Assembly: GCA_019916065.1 (NCBI GenBank)
Contig: CM034237.1
Span: forward strand, 22,527,752-22,591,751
Reading direction: 5' to 3'
Source of the DNA: Vitellaria paradoxa
Lineage: Eukaryota > Streptophyta > Magnoliopsida > Ericales > Sapotaceae
DNA: 64,000 bases
Shown here: positions 48,399-60,751 of the stretch, piece after piece
Layout of the letters: each line of letters begins with the position of its first letter
How positions within the stretch are numbered: position 1 is the first letter of the stretch
Notes under the pieces: generated by a model
Told to the model about the DNA's origin: nothing
The model's input: the letters and a program-made list of their open reading frames with translations, nothing else
Database searches by the model: none
Made by a program: the position numbers and the translations under genes

Positions 48399-49884
48399 GG
48401 GTGATTTGATGCAAGAGAGAGAGAGAGAAGTGGCTTGGAAGAAGAGAGAATCAGATGAGAAGCAAAGAAGAACAAGGAAGAAGAACACAAGGGAACCAAG
48501 GAGGGTTTTCATGGTACGTGCCTCTAGCCCTAACAAAAATCAAATTCCTCTTGCAAAAATGAAATTGAGACCTCAAGGAACCTTCCTATGCAATTTATTT
48601 GTAGTTTGGATCAAGGAGGGAGAAGATAGAGGCCATCAAAGTTTGAGGGTTTGGAAGCTCAAGACACCTTCTTGTTGATCTATCTTTTTACCACTTGAGG
48701 TAGGGATTTAATGCCTCATTCTTACATATGTGTTGTGTAACAAGGAGTAGATTACCATTAGAAAACCCACTTTAAGTGTTGGTTTCATGTGTGGAAGAAA
48801 ATGGAAGTTATACACATGTCTATATATATGTATAGGTTGAGAGAGTGAAAGTGGTGTTTTAATCCATACTTGACTTGTGGTAGATGAAAACTCAAATTTA
48901 TGGTTTAGTTTGGAGCCTAAGAACTTTGTGTTGATGTTAAAAACCTGAAACTTTAAGTATTTTTACATTAACTTGGTCAATTTGAGGTCCCAAGGGTGAA
49001 AAAATTATGAAACCAGAAAACAGAGTCTGAGTCCCAGAACTTGGCCCAAATTGTGGGCGGACAAGGGGAACACAGTCGGGCGCCCAAGCCTCTTGGGCAC
49101 CCAAGAAATTAAGGCATGGGCGCCCAAGCCCCTTGGGCCCACGGCTAAGTGTCAGCTTGGGCGCCCACCAAGCCTAGGCCACTTTTCTGACATTTTTTAG
49201 TTTAGCCTTCTACTTTGGGCATATGGAAGAGTTGGTAACTTGTTTTCACATGAAACTTTTACTTGATTAATTTCATTGATTTAAAAAGGGAAATGAGCTT
49301 TAAAAAGTGATTAAGGGTTGATTGTCTTAAACCTATGGGATTTAACTTGTAAGGGTGAATGAATGCTATCTCGAATGAAATGAATTGGAAGCTTACTTTG
49401 AGATAAGGGTCTTAATTGAGTTGAATTGTAAATATGTCCTGATGTAAACTAAATGATGAGGTATATGAACTTGTGATTGTTTAAATGAAAAGTAGCTTGA
49501 CAAAGAAACACATGTTTATAATTTTGGTAAATGTGGAATGCTTAACATGGTTTGATCAATGTGATGTGTATTGAGCTATGGAATGAACCGTAACATTGAC
49601 ATGTGTGTTGAATGGTATATGTTGATAAATGTTAAATGTTTAGATAAGGTTGATAAATGTTGATATGTGATGAATCTTGGGATAAACTGAAAAGTGAATA
49701 TATGATTGAAAGAGATTGAAATGTGAACTTTTGGAAATTAAATGAGGCTTGAGTTAAACGAAATCAAGAGATGAAATGAGTTGCGTTCTATGATGAAATG
49801 GAATGTGGTTATGTGTGTTGGAATGTTTATGGTGATGAATGTGAATTGTGATTGGATAGTACTGAATGTGACGAATGATTAGTT

Positions 49885-50130
49885 GTGTGCTGGGGGCCGT
49901 GGTGGGGTGCAGAAATAGGAAGGGTCATAAGATTACCCTCGGGTTGAAAGACCTAGAACCTGCGCAGGGTTTGGTGTCAATGCCAGTGGGTTAGTAGCCC
50001 ACAACATTGTGTGTGTTTTGGCTCCTTGTGGCCCTGGACGGCGATCCTAAACGACAATGTTGGTTTATCATTTTCGTTTGTTATTGGCCCATAAAAGATG
50101 ATAATGTGTATGTACCCAACCCCCGAGGAT
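49885..50130 (+). ncRNA. Candidate structured RNA block in the D 5' LTR
   Basis: Conserved across the LTRs of A (3414-3675), B (10655-10888 and 18242-18482, minus strand), D (also 57828-58070) and E (42711-42953 and 62240-62478). Three hairpins recur: GGGT with ACCC around a TTGAAAG-like loop; GTGGGTTAGTAGCCCAC (49986-50002); and an outer stem TTATCAT/ATGATAA (50065-50071 with 50098-50104) that in other copies encloses TGGGT/ACCCA. Whether the RNA folds this way in cells is inference. Confidence 0.45.
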
Positions 50131-51054
50131 TGTGTGGTTATGGCTATGGGATTGATTGATGAAATGATGGTACTGTGGATGTGATTTCATGATTGAATGA
50201 TAAACAAATTGTAATGTGGATGTGGATTTGTGATTGAATGTTGAATATATGTGATAATGTGATATGGAACATGGTTGAATACAAAGTTGGGAAATTTAAT
50301 AATGAAGAATAATTGGACCTGAATGCTACACTGTGACGTTATTGAATAAAGATAAATATTGTAAATATGGTTATGCGGTCGGCTATGCTTAAACATCAAA
50401 GAGATAATTGAAATGTGATATGAACACATGTATGGAATTTCAAAGATTAAATATGAATTGGAAATTGAATCCTTCTTATGATAATGTTGTGTAAATATAT
50501 ATATATATATATATTTATTCTATGTCGATTATGTAGTTATGTTGATAAATTGTTGTGGCACTAGATCATATTGAGATAACTAGATGCACCATGAGCAGTA
50601 TGCACGTTTGGAATACACATCATATATGTTTGTTTGAGACGTCGTGGGCACAAGTGGACCCTTGCTCACGTCCCTATAGAATTTGATGCAGGTACAGGCC
50701 ATGATAATCAGGTGGGCTAATGGGGTTGGACTAGAAGGGTGTGCCTGAGCCCTAGTAAGCTTAGCAAAGCTCTTGGTTATTTATTTTAAATTTCTTTTGG
50801 AATTGTAATATTGTACTTTGAGGACTTGTTCGATTGGGTTGTAAGGACCCTAAGGCCTGAGTTATGTATTAATAAGAGGATTGTTGGAAGTTTGTGACTT
50901 GATTATAGCCAAGGTTAAATTTATGTTATCTTATCTATGTCTCGGGCTCACTAGTTGACGTTGCGTTGCTCTAATTATAGGTTGATTATGTTAATGCATG
51001 TTGTGTGTGTTTATCACTCACCCCTCAGGTCACGAGATCCGAGGCGTGATAGGT

Positions 51055-51066
51055 TGGTATCAGAGC
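51055..51066 (+). other. Element D primer binding site
   Basis: TGGTATCAGAGC lies three bases after the LTR, of the initiator methionine tRNA type. Confidence 0.9.
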
Positions 51067-54000
51067 CTAGGTCCGAATACCTAAGGGACAGTGGGAGTCT
51101 AGTATTGCATGTTACATGTTGATGTAATATAACTGACATTTAGTCATTTTCATGGGATGGGCTTATTAGTACCTTGTGGTAAGGTTTATGGTGTAGATGG
51201 TTATAACTAAGTGTTACTAGAACCTTGATCGTATTGTTGGAGAAATGAGGATTCGGTAAACATCATTGGCTAATGATAAGTAAGGTTGATATGTGAGTAA
51301 ATGGTGTAATCATTGGAGGTGTGAACCTAGAGGTAATGTTTGCTAGATGTTTTAATAGTAGACCTGACAATATGAAAGATGATTAGAAGTGATTGTGGAT
51401 ATGATTGAAAAAAAAAATTTAAGTGCTAAGGGGTTTAGAGAGTCAAGGTTGTGATTTTGGGATTTATTGAGGCTACATTTTATTGGTGGGAATTATAAGA
51501 TTATGGAATGGATTTCAAGTAGAAATGGCAATAGCAAAGAATTTAATCTTAAAATGTTCGAGTTACTAACTTGATGAGTAGTGATTGATCATTATAATGG
51601 ATTGGTGATAACCGGTTATTTGATAATACGGTGGTTCGGAATTGTGATGAAGTAACCTTTTTAGTAAATGATATTAGGCATATGGAGGAAGAACTTTGTG
51701 TTTGCATGGTCAATTGGAGATTGAATGAAAAAGGGGTCTAAGTGTTGTCTTATAAGTGAGGTGTTGATTTTGGATGTGATACTAGGGGAGTTGGCTTGAC
51801 TTTCATAGATTCCATATTAGATGTTGCTACTATTTTTTTGTTAGGCCATATTCTATGGCACCGATGAAGTCTTAGAAGTTTAGAATTCAATTAAATGATT
51901 GTGAGTCTATCATTCTATAAGATATAACATTGGATGTTGGGGACATCTGAAACTCTTGTTAAGAGGAATGGTAAAAGTTTGGGTTTTAAGTGAAATTAGA
52001 AGTTTGAAAATTTGGTGGTAATTAAGGTAGCATGTTGCTTATCGAGTATTGATGTTGTGACTGAATCATTAGGCATTAAGAATAATAAATGTTGGATTGG
52101 TTTGCATGAGACAAAGTTTGGAGATAGGTGATATTGGGTCGGATGATTTTGAGGGATTAGTGTAGTAATTGAGTATAGTCAAGACTGTGTTTGATGCTTA
52201 AGTTTTGAGGATTTGGTGGGGTACCACCTTTATCTTACACAAGTACCTTTTAGTTAATGGACTTATTGATTAAAGTGAATTTGGGTAGAGCACAAATGTG
52301 TGGGGTAATGATAATGAGAACGTTGTGTGGCACAGAATATATGTTGGTTAAAATTTTACGATACTTTTTACTTGAAGAAGGGATTGCTTTTAATATTGTG
52401 AAAGGTTACGGGAAAGACTGAGTTATGTCTTGATGTCTAGTGATTAGATGACAATATCAATTGAGGAGATTGGAAGTATATGAAGAGGAGTTACCAGTAC
52501 CTAATTCAGTGTTAGCTATGATATTTTAGCATTGAAGTCTTATTGTGATTAAGTAAATTAATAGAGCTATTTGGAATATGTTAGAACATAAGGATGCCGA
52601 AAGTGTTTGATTATATAAAGTAAACTGACTATGAAGTAAAGTAAAAGAGTGGAATATTGGAAAGAGGTTGATTTAAGGATCTCTCACATTATTTGAGCGA
52701 GGTCGAAGATATGAGCGATGCTATAAGTTAGGGGTTGAAAAGTCTGTATATTGCTAAAGTAACTTCTAGCAAATGTTTGGGATGTCAAGACTCGATGGGA
52801 TGAGGGCAATGGTAATAGAGGCATAAGTTTCACAAGGATGAGTTACTCAGAGATGATATAGGAGGGTTATACTCCATGTTATTCATTGCACTTCATATAT
52901 ATTGCAAGATGAATCCTAGTAACTCTTAATTTTGGAAGGAACTGAACATAGTTGAATCCATGTTTTATTGAACTCTTGATTGCTACTTGCACATTAAATG
53001 TTGAAAATACCTTTGAGTTGAATGTTCTCTAAACTGTTATGTTGACAAACATTTGGTTTGGCCACCTAAAATTTTGGCAACCAAATTGTGCTAAAGTTGT
53101 CACATTAAGAAAATTCTTTCATCTCTATGTTGTTTACTTTAAACTTGATGGCATTGCTATTTCATTGATGTTGGTAAAACGCATTATTGTAACTTTGAAA
53201 TGGCTCTTGTGTTGAACTTTGCTCAATGTTGGTTAAAATTCTTGAATGGCAAGTTCGATCCATTGCATCTCAAATGTGGCTACTATGATTTGAGAAATGT
53301 TAATGAGTGAGGAAATGGACATGTATGAATTGAAAATTTGAACGTATTTGGTTGTCTGAAAGGATATGCTAATGTGTTATGGTAATGTGTGAATTGAAAT
53401 GCTAATGTATTATGGTAATGTGCGAATTGAAATGCTAATATGTTATGGTAATGTGTTGCGGTAATATGTGAATTGAAAATTTGAACTTATGTGGTTGTTC
53501 TTAACCTTTTGAGTGTTAAGGCATTTGACTCTATAGATAGGTACTAGTTGTGGGAACTTGCTTAGCCAAGTGGTTTTGGGTTTGAGTGATGATGAAATCG
53601 AGGATATGCCCTGGCAATGTTATGCAAAGAGGGATACGGGATCCCAATCGTGGGACTATCTTTATTTGAAAACTCATGATTATGGGGATATAGCTATAAA
53701 TGAGTGAACTGAGTTGAGAATGATCAAGTGTACTGTAAGTAGATAAACTTTGGGAGGAAAAAGGTTTAGAAGTCGGTTTCAATTGAGACTATGGTAAGTG
53801 ATGATGGCATTAAGGGGTATGGTGAGATAACATATATGGTCATGCTCATGAAAATTGGAAGGAGGTTTATTAAATTTGGGAGATTGATTTGCCTGTTTAT
53901 GGCACTCGCTGGTGGATTAAACTGGGTATGCTTAGATGATAAAATAAATTTATGAATTGGTTGGTTATGCTTGGTGAGATAAATTGTTGCATGGTGGATA

Positions 54001-55925
54001 GGAGATTACATGGAAATTTAGTTGTAAAGAAGAGGAGATTAGAAAAGGTTGAAAATGAGATATTATTGTTGGATAGTTGAAAGTATGAAGAATGTTTGAT
54101 AGCTTCAGTTATACTAAATTTATCATATTGGTTGGAACTTGAAACAATTAAATTGGGTTAATACTAGAAGTAGATTAAACATTCTGATGTGATCGACTCA
54201 AGTACAATGATACAAAGAGTTTACCTCGAACACAAGTAGAATTAAGAATTTATCCTGGAGATACATGAATAAAAAGGATCATGGCAAATGTGAAGGAAAT
54301 TAGAGCAGATAAGAGAGAGGGGTTTTGGTTGAATTGAACTTGAGAGCTTAACATATGATGTCTTATGAATGATGACTCTATATGGCATGTTTGAATGCAC
54401 TGAGGATAATTATTAATGTTTCACGGGAATGATTTAAGGTTTGAATGCTATTAATAGAAGATGAGTTGAAAAGAAAGTTCCAGGATAACATTTTGTGAGT
54501 TTCTGCTACAGACTGGCTAATGCCTTGGTACCTTCATGGAGGTAATGAGGTGGGGTGTTTAGATTGTTATTCAAATGAATTGTAAAATGTGAATGTTCTT
54601 TAGCGATTGATGTGTTGTTCATTTGTTGACGTCTTAATTAGAGGATAAGTATTTGTGAATGAACTGTCAGGGATGACAAGAAACAATGAGTTAAGGAGTT
54701 TTTGTACGGGATTGCCTATGATTTAAGTTGAATTGCCTATAGTAATAATGTAATATATGGTCAATTAAAATGTTGGCTTGCCAATTGGTTTGTAAGATGT
54801 ATGTATCTATATGGGAGTATTGAGCTAAGGGAAGGTAATAGCCTTGGATAAACATAATTGAATGAGTTTAGTATGATGAGGTTAGAAATTAATGGGCAAG
54901 TTCTGTTTACAATTGGAGATAGAGAAAAAGGATGAATGTGTGGACTAAAAAAAGGGTTCTAGAACGGAATAACTAGCCTACTTAGCTTTATTTGATGGTT
55001 TCCCTGCTCATGATTAATTATATTGTGGATTTTAGTTTTATTCAAAGAGAAGTAGTTCCATTGGATTAAAAGTTTGGTGGACCAACAGAGTAATGTGAGT
55101 CTATAAAGTAAGGGAGAACTTGAAATGGAAAACAATACTTGGAAAGAAGAGATGCTTGAACAAAGAAGTTGTTTACAAAAGAGATGTTTATGGAACTTTT
55201 CAAGGTTGATTTCAAACCCAAGTTTAGTATAAGTCATAATGTGACCTATTTGGTTTGTGATATAGTTTTGATTGGAGGGACCCCAGTTTCGGTTACAAAG
55301 GAATTGAGTATTAAGGTCATGAGTTTTAGTGTTGGACCCATAGGGAGAAACTTGAAAGAAATAGAAAGATGACCTTTTGAGGAAATGGTGAATCTATTAC
55401 AAGATAAACTCTGTTAGGGGCAAATGGGGTAAATAAGGGCATTAAAGTTATCATCAGTTATTAATTGAGAAATACTGATTAAGAGAGAGAGATGTTATGG
55501 AAGCTTAGGATAGTCTAGATATTGAAATGTGTGAGAAGATAAGAAGATCAATTTCATGGAGAAAGGACATTGGTGGGAAAGGTGATCAGATAAACTATTG
55601 TGAGAAACAATATGGTAAGAGGTGAAGAATAAGGAATTGAAAATTTGATTGCTATTACTTGAGGAGCCATTGGAATAATTATTTAGTTTACCGATTTTCA
55701 GTGAAGGTGTAGTTATTAGTATTTTTGAATTGTTCTGATCGATTTGTAAAGTGATCTGAATATGGGTTAATGAATAGAATTTCAAGTTCACATGTGTAAG
55801 AAATTTCAGGAGGATAAGGGACTTGCTTAAAGATATAAGTGCAAGTTATGGAAGGGACATCTGTGACTATTTACCTAGGAATTTGGTTATGACTGTAGTA
55901 TGAAATTTCGAGGACGAAATTTTTT
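51067..55925 (+). other. Element D interior, non-coding
   Basis: About 4.9 kb similar to the interior of B and, less closely, of A. It has no intact gag or pol. A decayed RNase H-like trace lies near 52680-52730 and a decayed RT-like trace near 54495-54560, in the same reversed order as in A. The longest sense ORF near the 3' end (55169-55372, 67 codons) is unrecognised. An 83-codon antisense ORF (53531-53782) is also present in B (14594-14845). Confidence 0.75.
53367..53482 (+). repeat. 33-bp minisatellite in element D
   Basis: About three and a half units containing TGTGAATTGAAATGCTAAT and GTTATGGTAA. It corresponds to the array at 14900-15012 in B. Confidence 0.75.
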
Positions 55926-55938
55926 GAAGGGGGGAGAA
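55926..55938 (+). other. Element D polypurine tract
   Basis: GAAGGGGGGAGAA directly precedes the 3' LTR and follows the GAGGACGAAATTTTTT motif common to this group. Confidence 0.9.
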
Positions 55939-58900
55939 TGTAATACCCCGGATTTTGTATTAATATAAGTATATGGTTCTTGATGTATTTTGGAAGTTAG
56001 GATATGTTAATTTAGTGATATGGATCATTTATGGTGTTTTGGAGTTGAGAACTTTAAGGGAAATGGGTTATGCAGTTAAAGGTGGCATTTTAGCCAAGTG
56101 CTGGAAAATTGGGGGGGGAACCTTGGGCGCCCACCTGAAAAGAGCTTGTGCGCCCAAGCTCTTGGGCACCCACCTGAAAAGTGCTTGGGCACCCAAGGCA
56201 CAGTGGTTTTCACAGATAAGTGTTTTCTGCATTTTCTAGCCGAGCCTTACGCTATTAGCACCTATACCTAGCGAGGGGTGAGGGGAGACCAGAGAATCAC
56301 TGTTGAGGGACTTTAAAATATTGTTTTATATATACATTTGGGTGATTTGATGCAAGAGAGAGAGAGAGAAGTGGCTTGGAAGAAGAGAGAATCGAATGAG
56401 AAGCAAAGAAGAGCAAGGAAGAAGAACACAAGGGAACCAAGGAGGGTTTGCATGGTAAGTGCCTCTAGCCCTAACCTAAATCTAATTCCTCTTGCAAAAA
56501 TGAAATTGAGACCTCAAGGAACCTTCCTATGTAATTTATTTGTAGTTTGGATCAAGGAGGGAGAAGATAGAGGCCATCAAAGTTTGTGGGTTTGGAAGCT
56601 CAAGACACCTTCTTGTTGATCTATCTTTTTACCACTTGAGGTAGGGATTTAATGCCTCATTCTTACATATGTGTTGTGTAACAAGGAGTAGATTACCATT
56701 AGAAAACCCACTTTAAGTGTTGGTTTCATGGGTGGAAGAAAATGGGAGTTATACACATGTCTATATATATGTATAGGTTCAGAGAGTGAAAGTGGTGTTT
56801 TAACCCATAACTTAACTTGTGGTAGATGAAAACTCAAATTTATGGTTTAGTTTGGAGCCTAGAACTTTGTGTTGATGTTAGAAACCTGAAACTTTAAGTA
56901 TTTTTACATTAACTTGGTCAATTTGAGGTCCCAAGGATGAAAAAATTGTGAAACCAGAAAACAGAGTTTGAGTCCCAGAACTTGGCCCAAGCTGTGGGTG
57001 CACAAGGGGAACAAAGTTGGGCGCCCAAGCCCCTTGGGCGCCCAAGAAATTAAGGCATGGGCACCCAAGCCCCTTGGGTGCACGGCTGAGTGTCAGCTTG
57101 GGCACCCATTGAGCCTAGGCCACTTTTCTGACATTATTTAGTTTAGCCTTCTACTTTGGGCATACGGAAGAGTTAGTAACTTGTTTTCACTTGAAATTTT
57201 TACTTGATTAATTTCATTGATTTAAAAAGGGAAATGAGTTTTAAAAAGTGATTAAGGGTTGATTGTCTTAAACCTATGGGATTTAACTTATAAGGGTGAA
57301 TGAATGTTATCTTGAATGAAATGAATTGGAAACTTACTTTGAGATAAGGGTCTTAATCGAGTTGAATTGTAAATATGTCTTGATGTAAACAAAATGATAA
57401 GGTATATGAACTTGTGATTGTTTAAATGAAAAGTAGCTTGACAAAGAAACACATGTTTATAATTTTGGTAAATGTGGAATGCTTAACATGGTTTGATCAA
57501 TGCGATGTGTATTGAGCTATGGAATGAACCGTAACATTGACATGTGTGTTTAATGGTATATGTTGATAAATTTTAAATGTTTAAATAAGGTTGATAAATG
57601 TTGATATGTGATGAATCTTGGGATAAACCGAAAAGTGAATATATGATTGAAAGAGATTGAAATGTGAACTTTTGGAAATTAAATGAGGCTTGAGTTAAAC
57701 GAAATCAAGAGATGAAATGAGTTGCGTTCTATGATGAAATGGAATGTGGTTATGTGTGTTGGAAAGTTTATGGTGATGAATGTGAATTGCGATTGGATAG
57801 TACTGAATGTGACGAATGATTGGTTGTGTGCCGGGGGTCGTGGTGGGGTGGGGAAATAGGAAGGGTCGTGAGATTACCCTCGGGTTGAAAGACCCGAAAC
57901 CTACACAAGGTTTGGTGTCAATGCCAGTGGGTTAGTAGCCCACAACATTGTGTGTGTTTTCGCTCCTCGTGGCCCTGGACGGCGATCCTAAATGACAATG
58001 TTGGTTTATCGTTTCCATTGGGTATTGGCCCATAAAAGGCGATAATGTGTATGCACCCAACCCCCGAGGATTGTGTGGTTACGGCTATGGGATTGATTGA
58101 TGAAATGATGGTACTGTGGATGTGATTTTATGATTGAATGATGAACAAATTGTAATGTGGATGTGGATTTGTGATTGAATGTTGAATATGTGATAATGTG
58201 ATATGGAACATGGTTGAATACAAGGTTAGGAAATTTAATAATGAAGAATAATTGGACTTGAATGCTACACTGTGACGTTATTGAATAAAGATAAATATTG
58301 TAAATATGGTTATGTGGTCGGCTATGCTTAAACATCAAAGAGATAATTGAAATGTGATATGAACACATGTATGGAATTTCAAAGATTAAATATGAATTGG
58401 AAATTGAATCCTTCATATGATAATGTTGTGTAAATATATATATATATATATATATTTATTCTATGTCGGTTATATAGTTATGTTGATAAATTGTTGTGGC
58501 ACTAGATCATATTGAGATAACTAGATGCACCATGAGCAGTATGCACGTTTGGAATACACATCATATATGTTTGTTTGAGACGTCGTGGGCACAAGTGGAC
58601 CCTTGCTCACATCCCTACAGAATTTGATGCAGGTACAGGCCATGATAATCAGGTGGGCTAATGGGGTTGGACTAGAAGGGTGTGCCTGAGCCTTAGTAAG
58701 CTTAGCAAAGCTCTTGGTTATTTATTTTAAATTTCTTTTGGAATTGTAATATTGTACTTTGAGGACTTGTTCGATTGGGTTGTAAGGGCCCTAAGGCCTG
58801 AGTTATGCATTAATAAGAGGATTGTTGGAAGTTTGTGACTTGATTATAGCCAAGGTTAAATTTATGTTATCTTATCTATGTCTCGGGCTCACTAGTTTAC

Positions 58901-58992
58901 GTTGCGTTGCTCTAATTATAGGTTGATTATGTTAATGCATGCTGTGTGTGTTTATCACTCACCCCTCGGGTCACGAGATCTGAGGCGTGACA
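55939..58992 (+). repeat. Element D 3' LTR
   Basis: 3054 bases from TGTAATACC to GCGTGACA. It has the same internal order as the 5' LTR, with donor-like GTAAGT at 56455-56460, the hairpin block at about 57828-58070 and acceptor-like CAG at 58630-58632. Unlike the 5' LTR it keeps both canonical ends. Confidence 0.95.
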
Positions 58993-58997
58993 GGCAC

Positions 58998-60701
58998 TAG
59001 TTGTATGGTGAAACATTTGAAGTGTTCTCAGATCACAAGAGTTTGAAATACATCTTTACCCGAAGAGCCTTAAAGATGGTGGATAAAGTACATGAAGAAT
59101 TTTGACTTTGAATTGCATTATCATCCGAGTAAAGCTAATATGGTTGCAGATGCCTTAAGCAGGAAGACCAATAGTGCTATGGCTTGTGTAGCAGTTAAAG
59201 AGTTGGAAATAATGGGAACTTTGAATGAATTTGAGTAAGAACTTAAAGAGGTGAAGGAACAAGGGATGTTGTATACTATTGTCACGCATCCAACATTAAT
59301 CAGTAGGGTAATTGAGGCTCAGAAATTGGATGAGGAAGCTACTGATGTTTGTGGTAAAGTAAAGAGTCTAGTGGAAATTCTGGGTTGGACAGTGGATGGC
59401 AATGGAGTTGTCAAATATCAATGAACAATTTATGTACCCTTCTCAGTTAGGAAGGAAGTTCTGAAAGAATTTCATCATTCTCAATTAGCAGTGCATCTTG
59501 AGGGTACGAAAATGTATCATGATCTTAAGAGACAATTTTATTGGGCAGGAATGAAGAAAGATATAGCAGAGTCCTATCAACAGGTGAAGACAGAGCATTA
59601 GAGACCAGCTGAATTGTTACAGCCATTGCCCATATCTAAGTGGAAGTGGGAAAATGTAACTATGGACTTTGTGTCAAGATTGCCAAAGACAAAAAGGGGC
59701 TGTGATGCCATATGGGTAATCGTTGATTGATTAACGAAATCAGCTCATTTACTGTCAATGTGGATAACAGATTCGATGGATTCTTTGGCTTGATTATATA
59801 TCTAAGAAATTGTGAGATTACATGGAACACCCTTATCAATTGTCTCAGATCAAGATTCGCGATTTGTCTCTTGATTTTGGCAGAGTTTTCGAGTGGCCAT
59901 GGGGGCAGAGTTATGTTTTAGTATAGCCTATCATCCTCAAACTGATAGACAGTTTGAGCGAACAATTCAAATCTTAGGGAATATGCTTTGAGCCTGTGTG
60001 TTAGATTTTAAAGGAAGTTGGGAAGATCATTTGCCACTGGTAGAATTTGCTTATAACAATAGTTATCAAGCTAGCATTGGAATGGCACCATTTGAGGCAT
60101 TATATAGGAGACCATGTAGATCGCTGATGTGTTGGACGTAGGTTGGATTGGCAGCTATGATTGGGACAGAGTTAGTCCACGAAACTAATGAAAAGATTAA
60201 GGTGATTAGACAGAGATTGGAGACAGCACATAGTCATTAGAAGAGTCACTTGGATCCAAGGAGGAGGCCCTTAGAGTTTCAAGTGGGGGATCATGTATTT
60301 CTGAAAGTGTCACCACGAAAGGGATAGTTCAAATTTAGTAGGCAAGGGAAATTATCCCCCAAATATATTGGTCCATTTGAAATATTGGCAAGAGTTGGAG
60401 AGGTTGCTTATCAGTTGGCACTACCACCATAGCTATCTAGAGTGCACAAGGTTTTTCATGCCTCTATGCTATGCAAGTACATTCCGGATCCTACTCATGT
60501 ATTGAATTAGACCGAATTGGAGATAGACTTGGATGTGAAATATGAAGTACCGCCTGTTCAGATTCTAGATTCCCAAGACCAAGTACTTTGAGGTAAACAA
60601 TTCCATTGGTTCGATTATTATGGAAGCATCACAGAATGGAAGAATCAACTTGGGAGCGTGAGTCCAAGATGCGAGAATAATATCCACAATTGTTTTCTTA
60701 A
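58998..60701 (+). pseudogene. pol: Decayed RNase H end, integrase and chromodomain of element E
   Basis: Continuation of E pol after element D. RNase H shows FEVFSDHKSLKYIFTRRALK and HYHPSKANMVADALSRKT, with one frameshift between. In integrase the zinc-binding region keeps HHSQLAVH but its paired cysteines are lost in a short deletion near 59570. The core has MDFVSRLP, IVSDQDSRF and FERTIQ, so its three acidic residues are present. About a dozen stops interrupt it, at positions that are mostly Arg or Gln in related elements. After a GPFEILARVGEVAYQLALPP segment and another frameshift, a chromodomain (60551-60701) ends with WKHHRMEESTWERE. Chromodomains direct insertion to marked chromatin. 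Confidence 0.87.
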
Positions 60702-60738
60702 AGTATGATATGTATTAAATTTCGAGGATGAAATTTTT

Positions 60739-60751
60739 GAAGAGGGGAGAA
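60739..60751 (+). other. Element E polypurine tract
   Basis: GAAGAGGGGAGAA directly precedes the 3' LTR and follows the GAGGATGAAATTTTT motif. Confidence 0.88.

Larger units (their letters stand above)
47998..51051 (+). repeat. Element D 5' LTR
   Basis: 3054 bases from TATAATACC to GCGTGATA. In order it holds a GC-rich palindrome cluster (48180-48262), a TATA-like run (48383-48398), a (GA)n tract (48414-48428), a donor-like GTACGT (48514-48519), a second palindrome cluster (49077-49171), the hairpin block (about 49885-50130), a (TA)n run (50496-50513) and an acceptor-like CAG (50689-50691). Confidence 0.94.
47998..58992 (+). mobile_element. Element D: non-autonomous LTR retrotransposon in E
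   Basis: An 11.0 kb plus-strand element with perfect GGCAC target duplications (47993-47997 and 58993-58997), both LTRs 3054 bases, a primer site and a polypurine tract. LTR and interior match element B. The interior has no intact protein gene. It lies within RNase H of E, so it is younger than E. The 5' LTR shows terminal TG changed to TA and terminal CA changed to TA. Confidence 0.95.

Noticed and set aside
48397..48678. 93-codon ORF present in both D LTRs (also 56338-56619), Lys/Arg/Glu-rich
   Set aside because: It lies in the transcribed leader over a GA-rich tract and runs through the splice-donor-like site. The two copies are alike because LTRs are duplicates, and B does not keep the same full frame.
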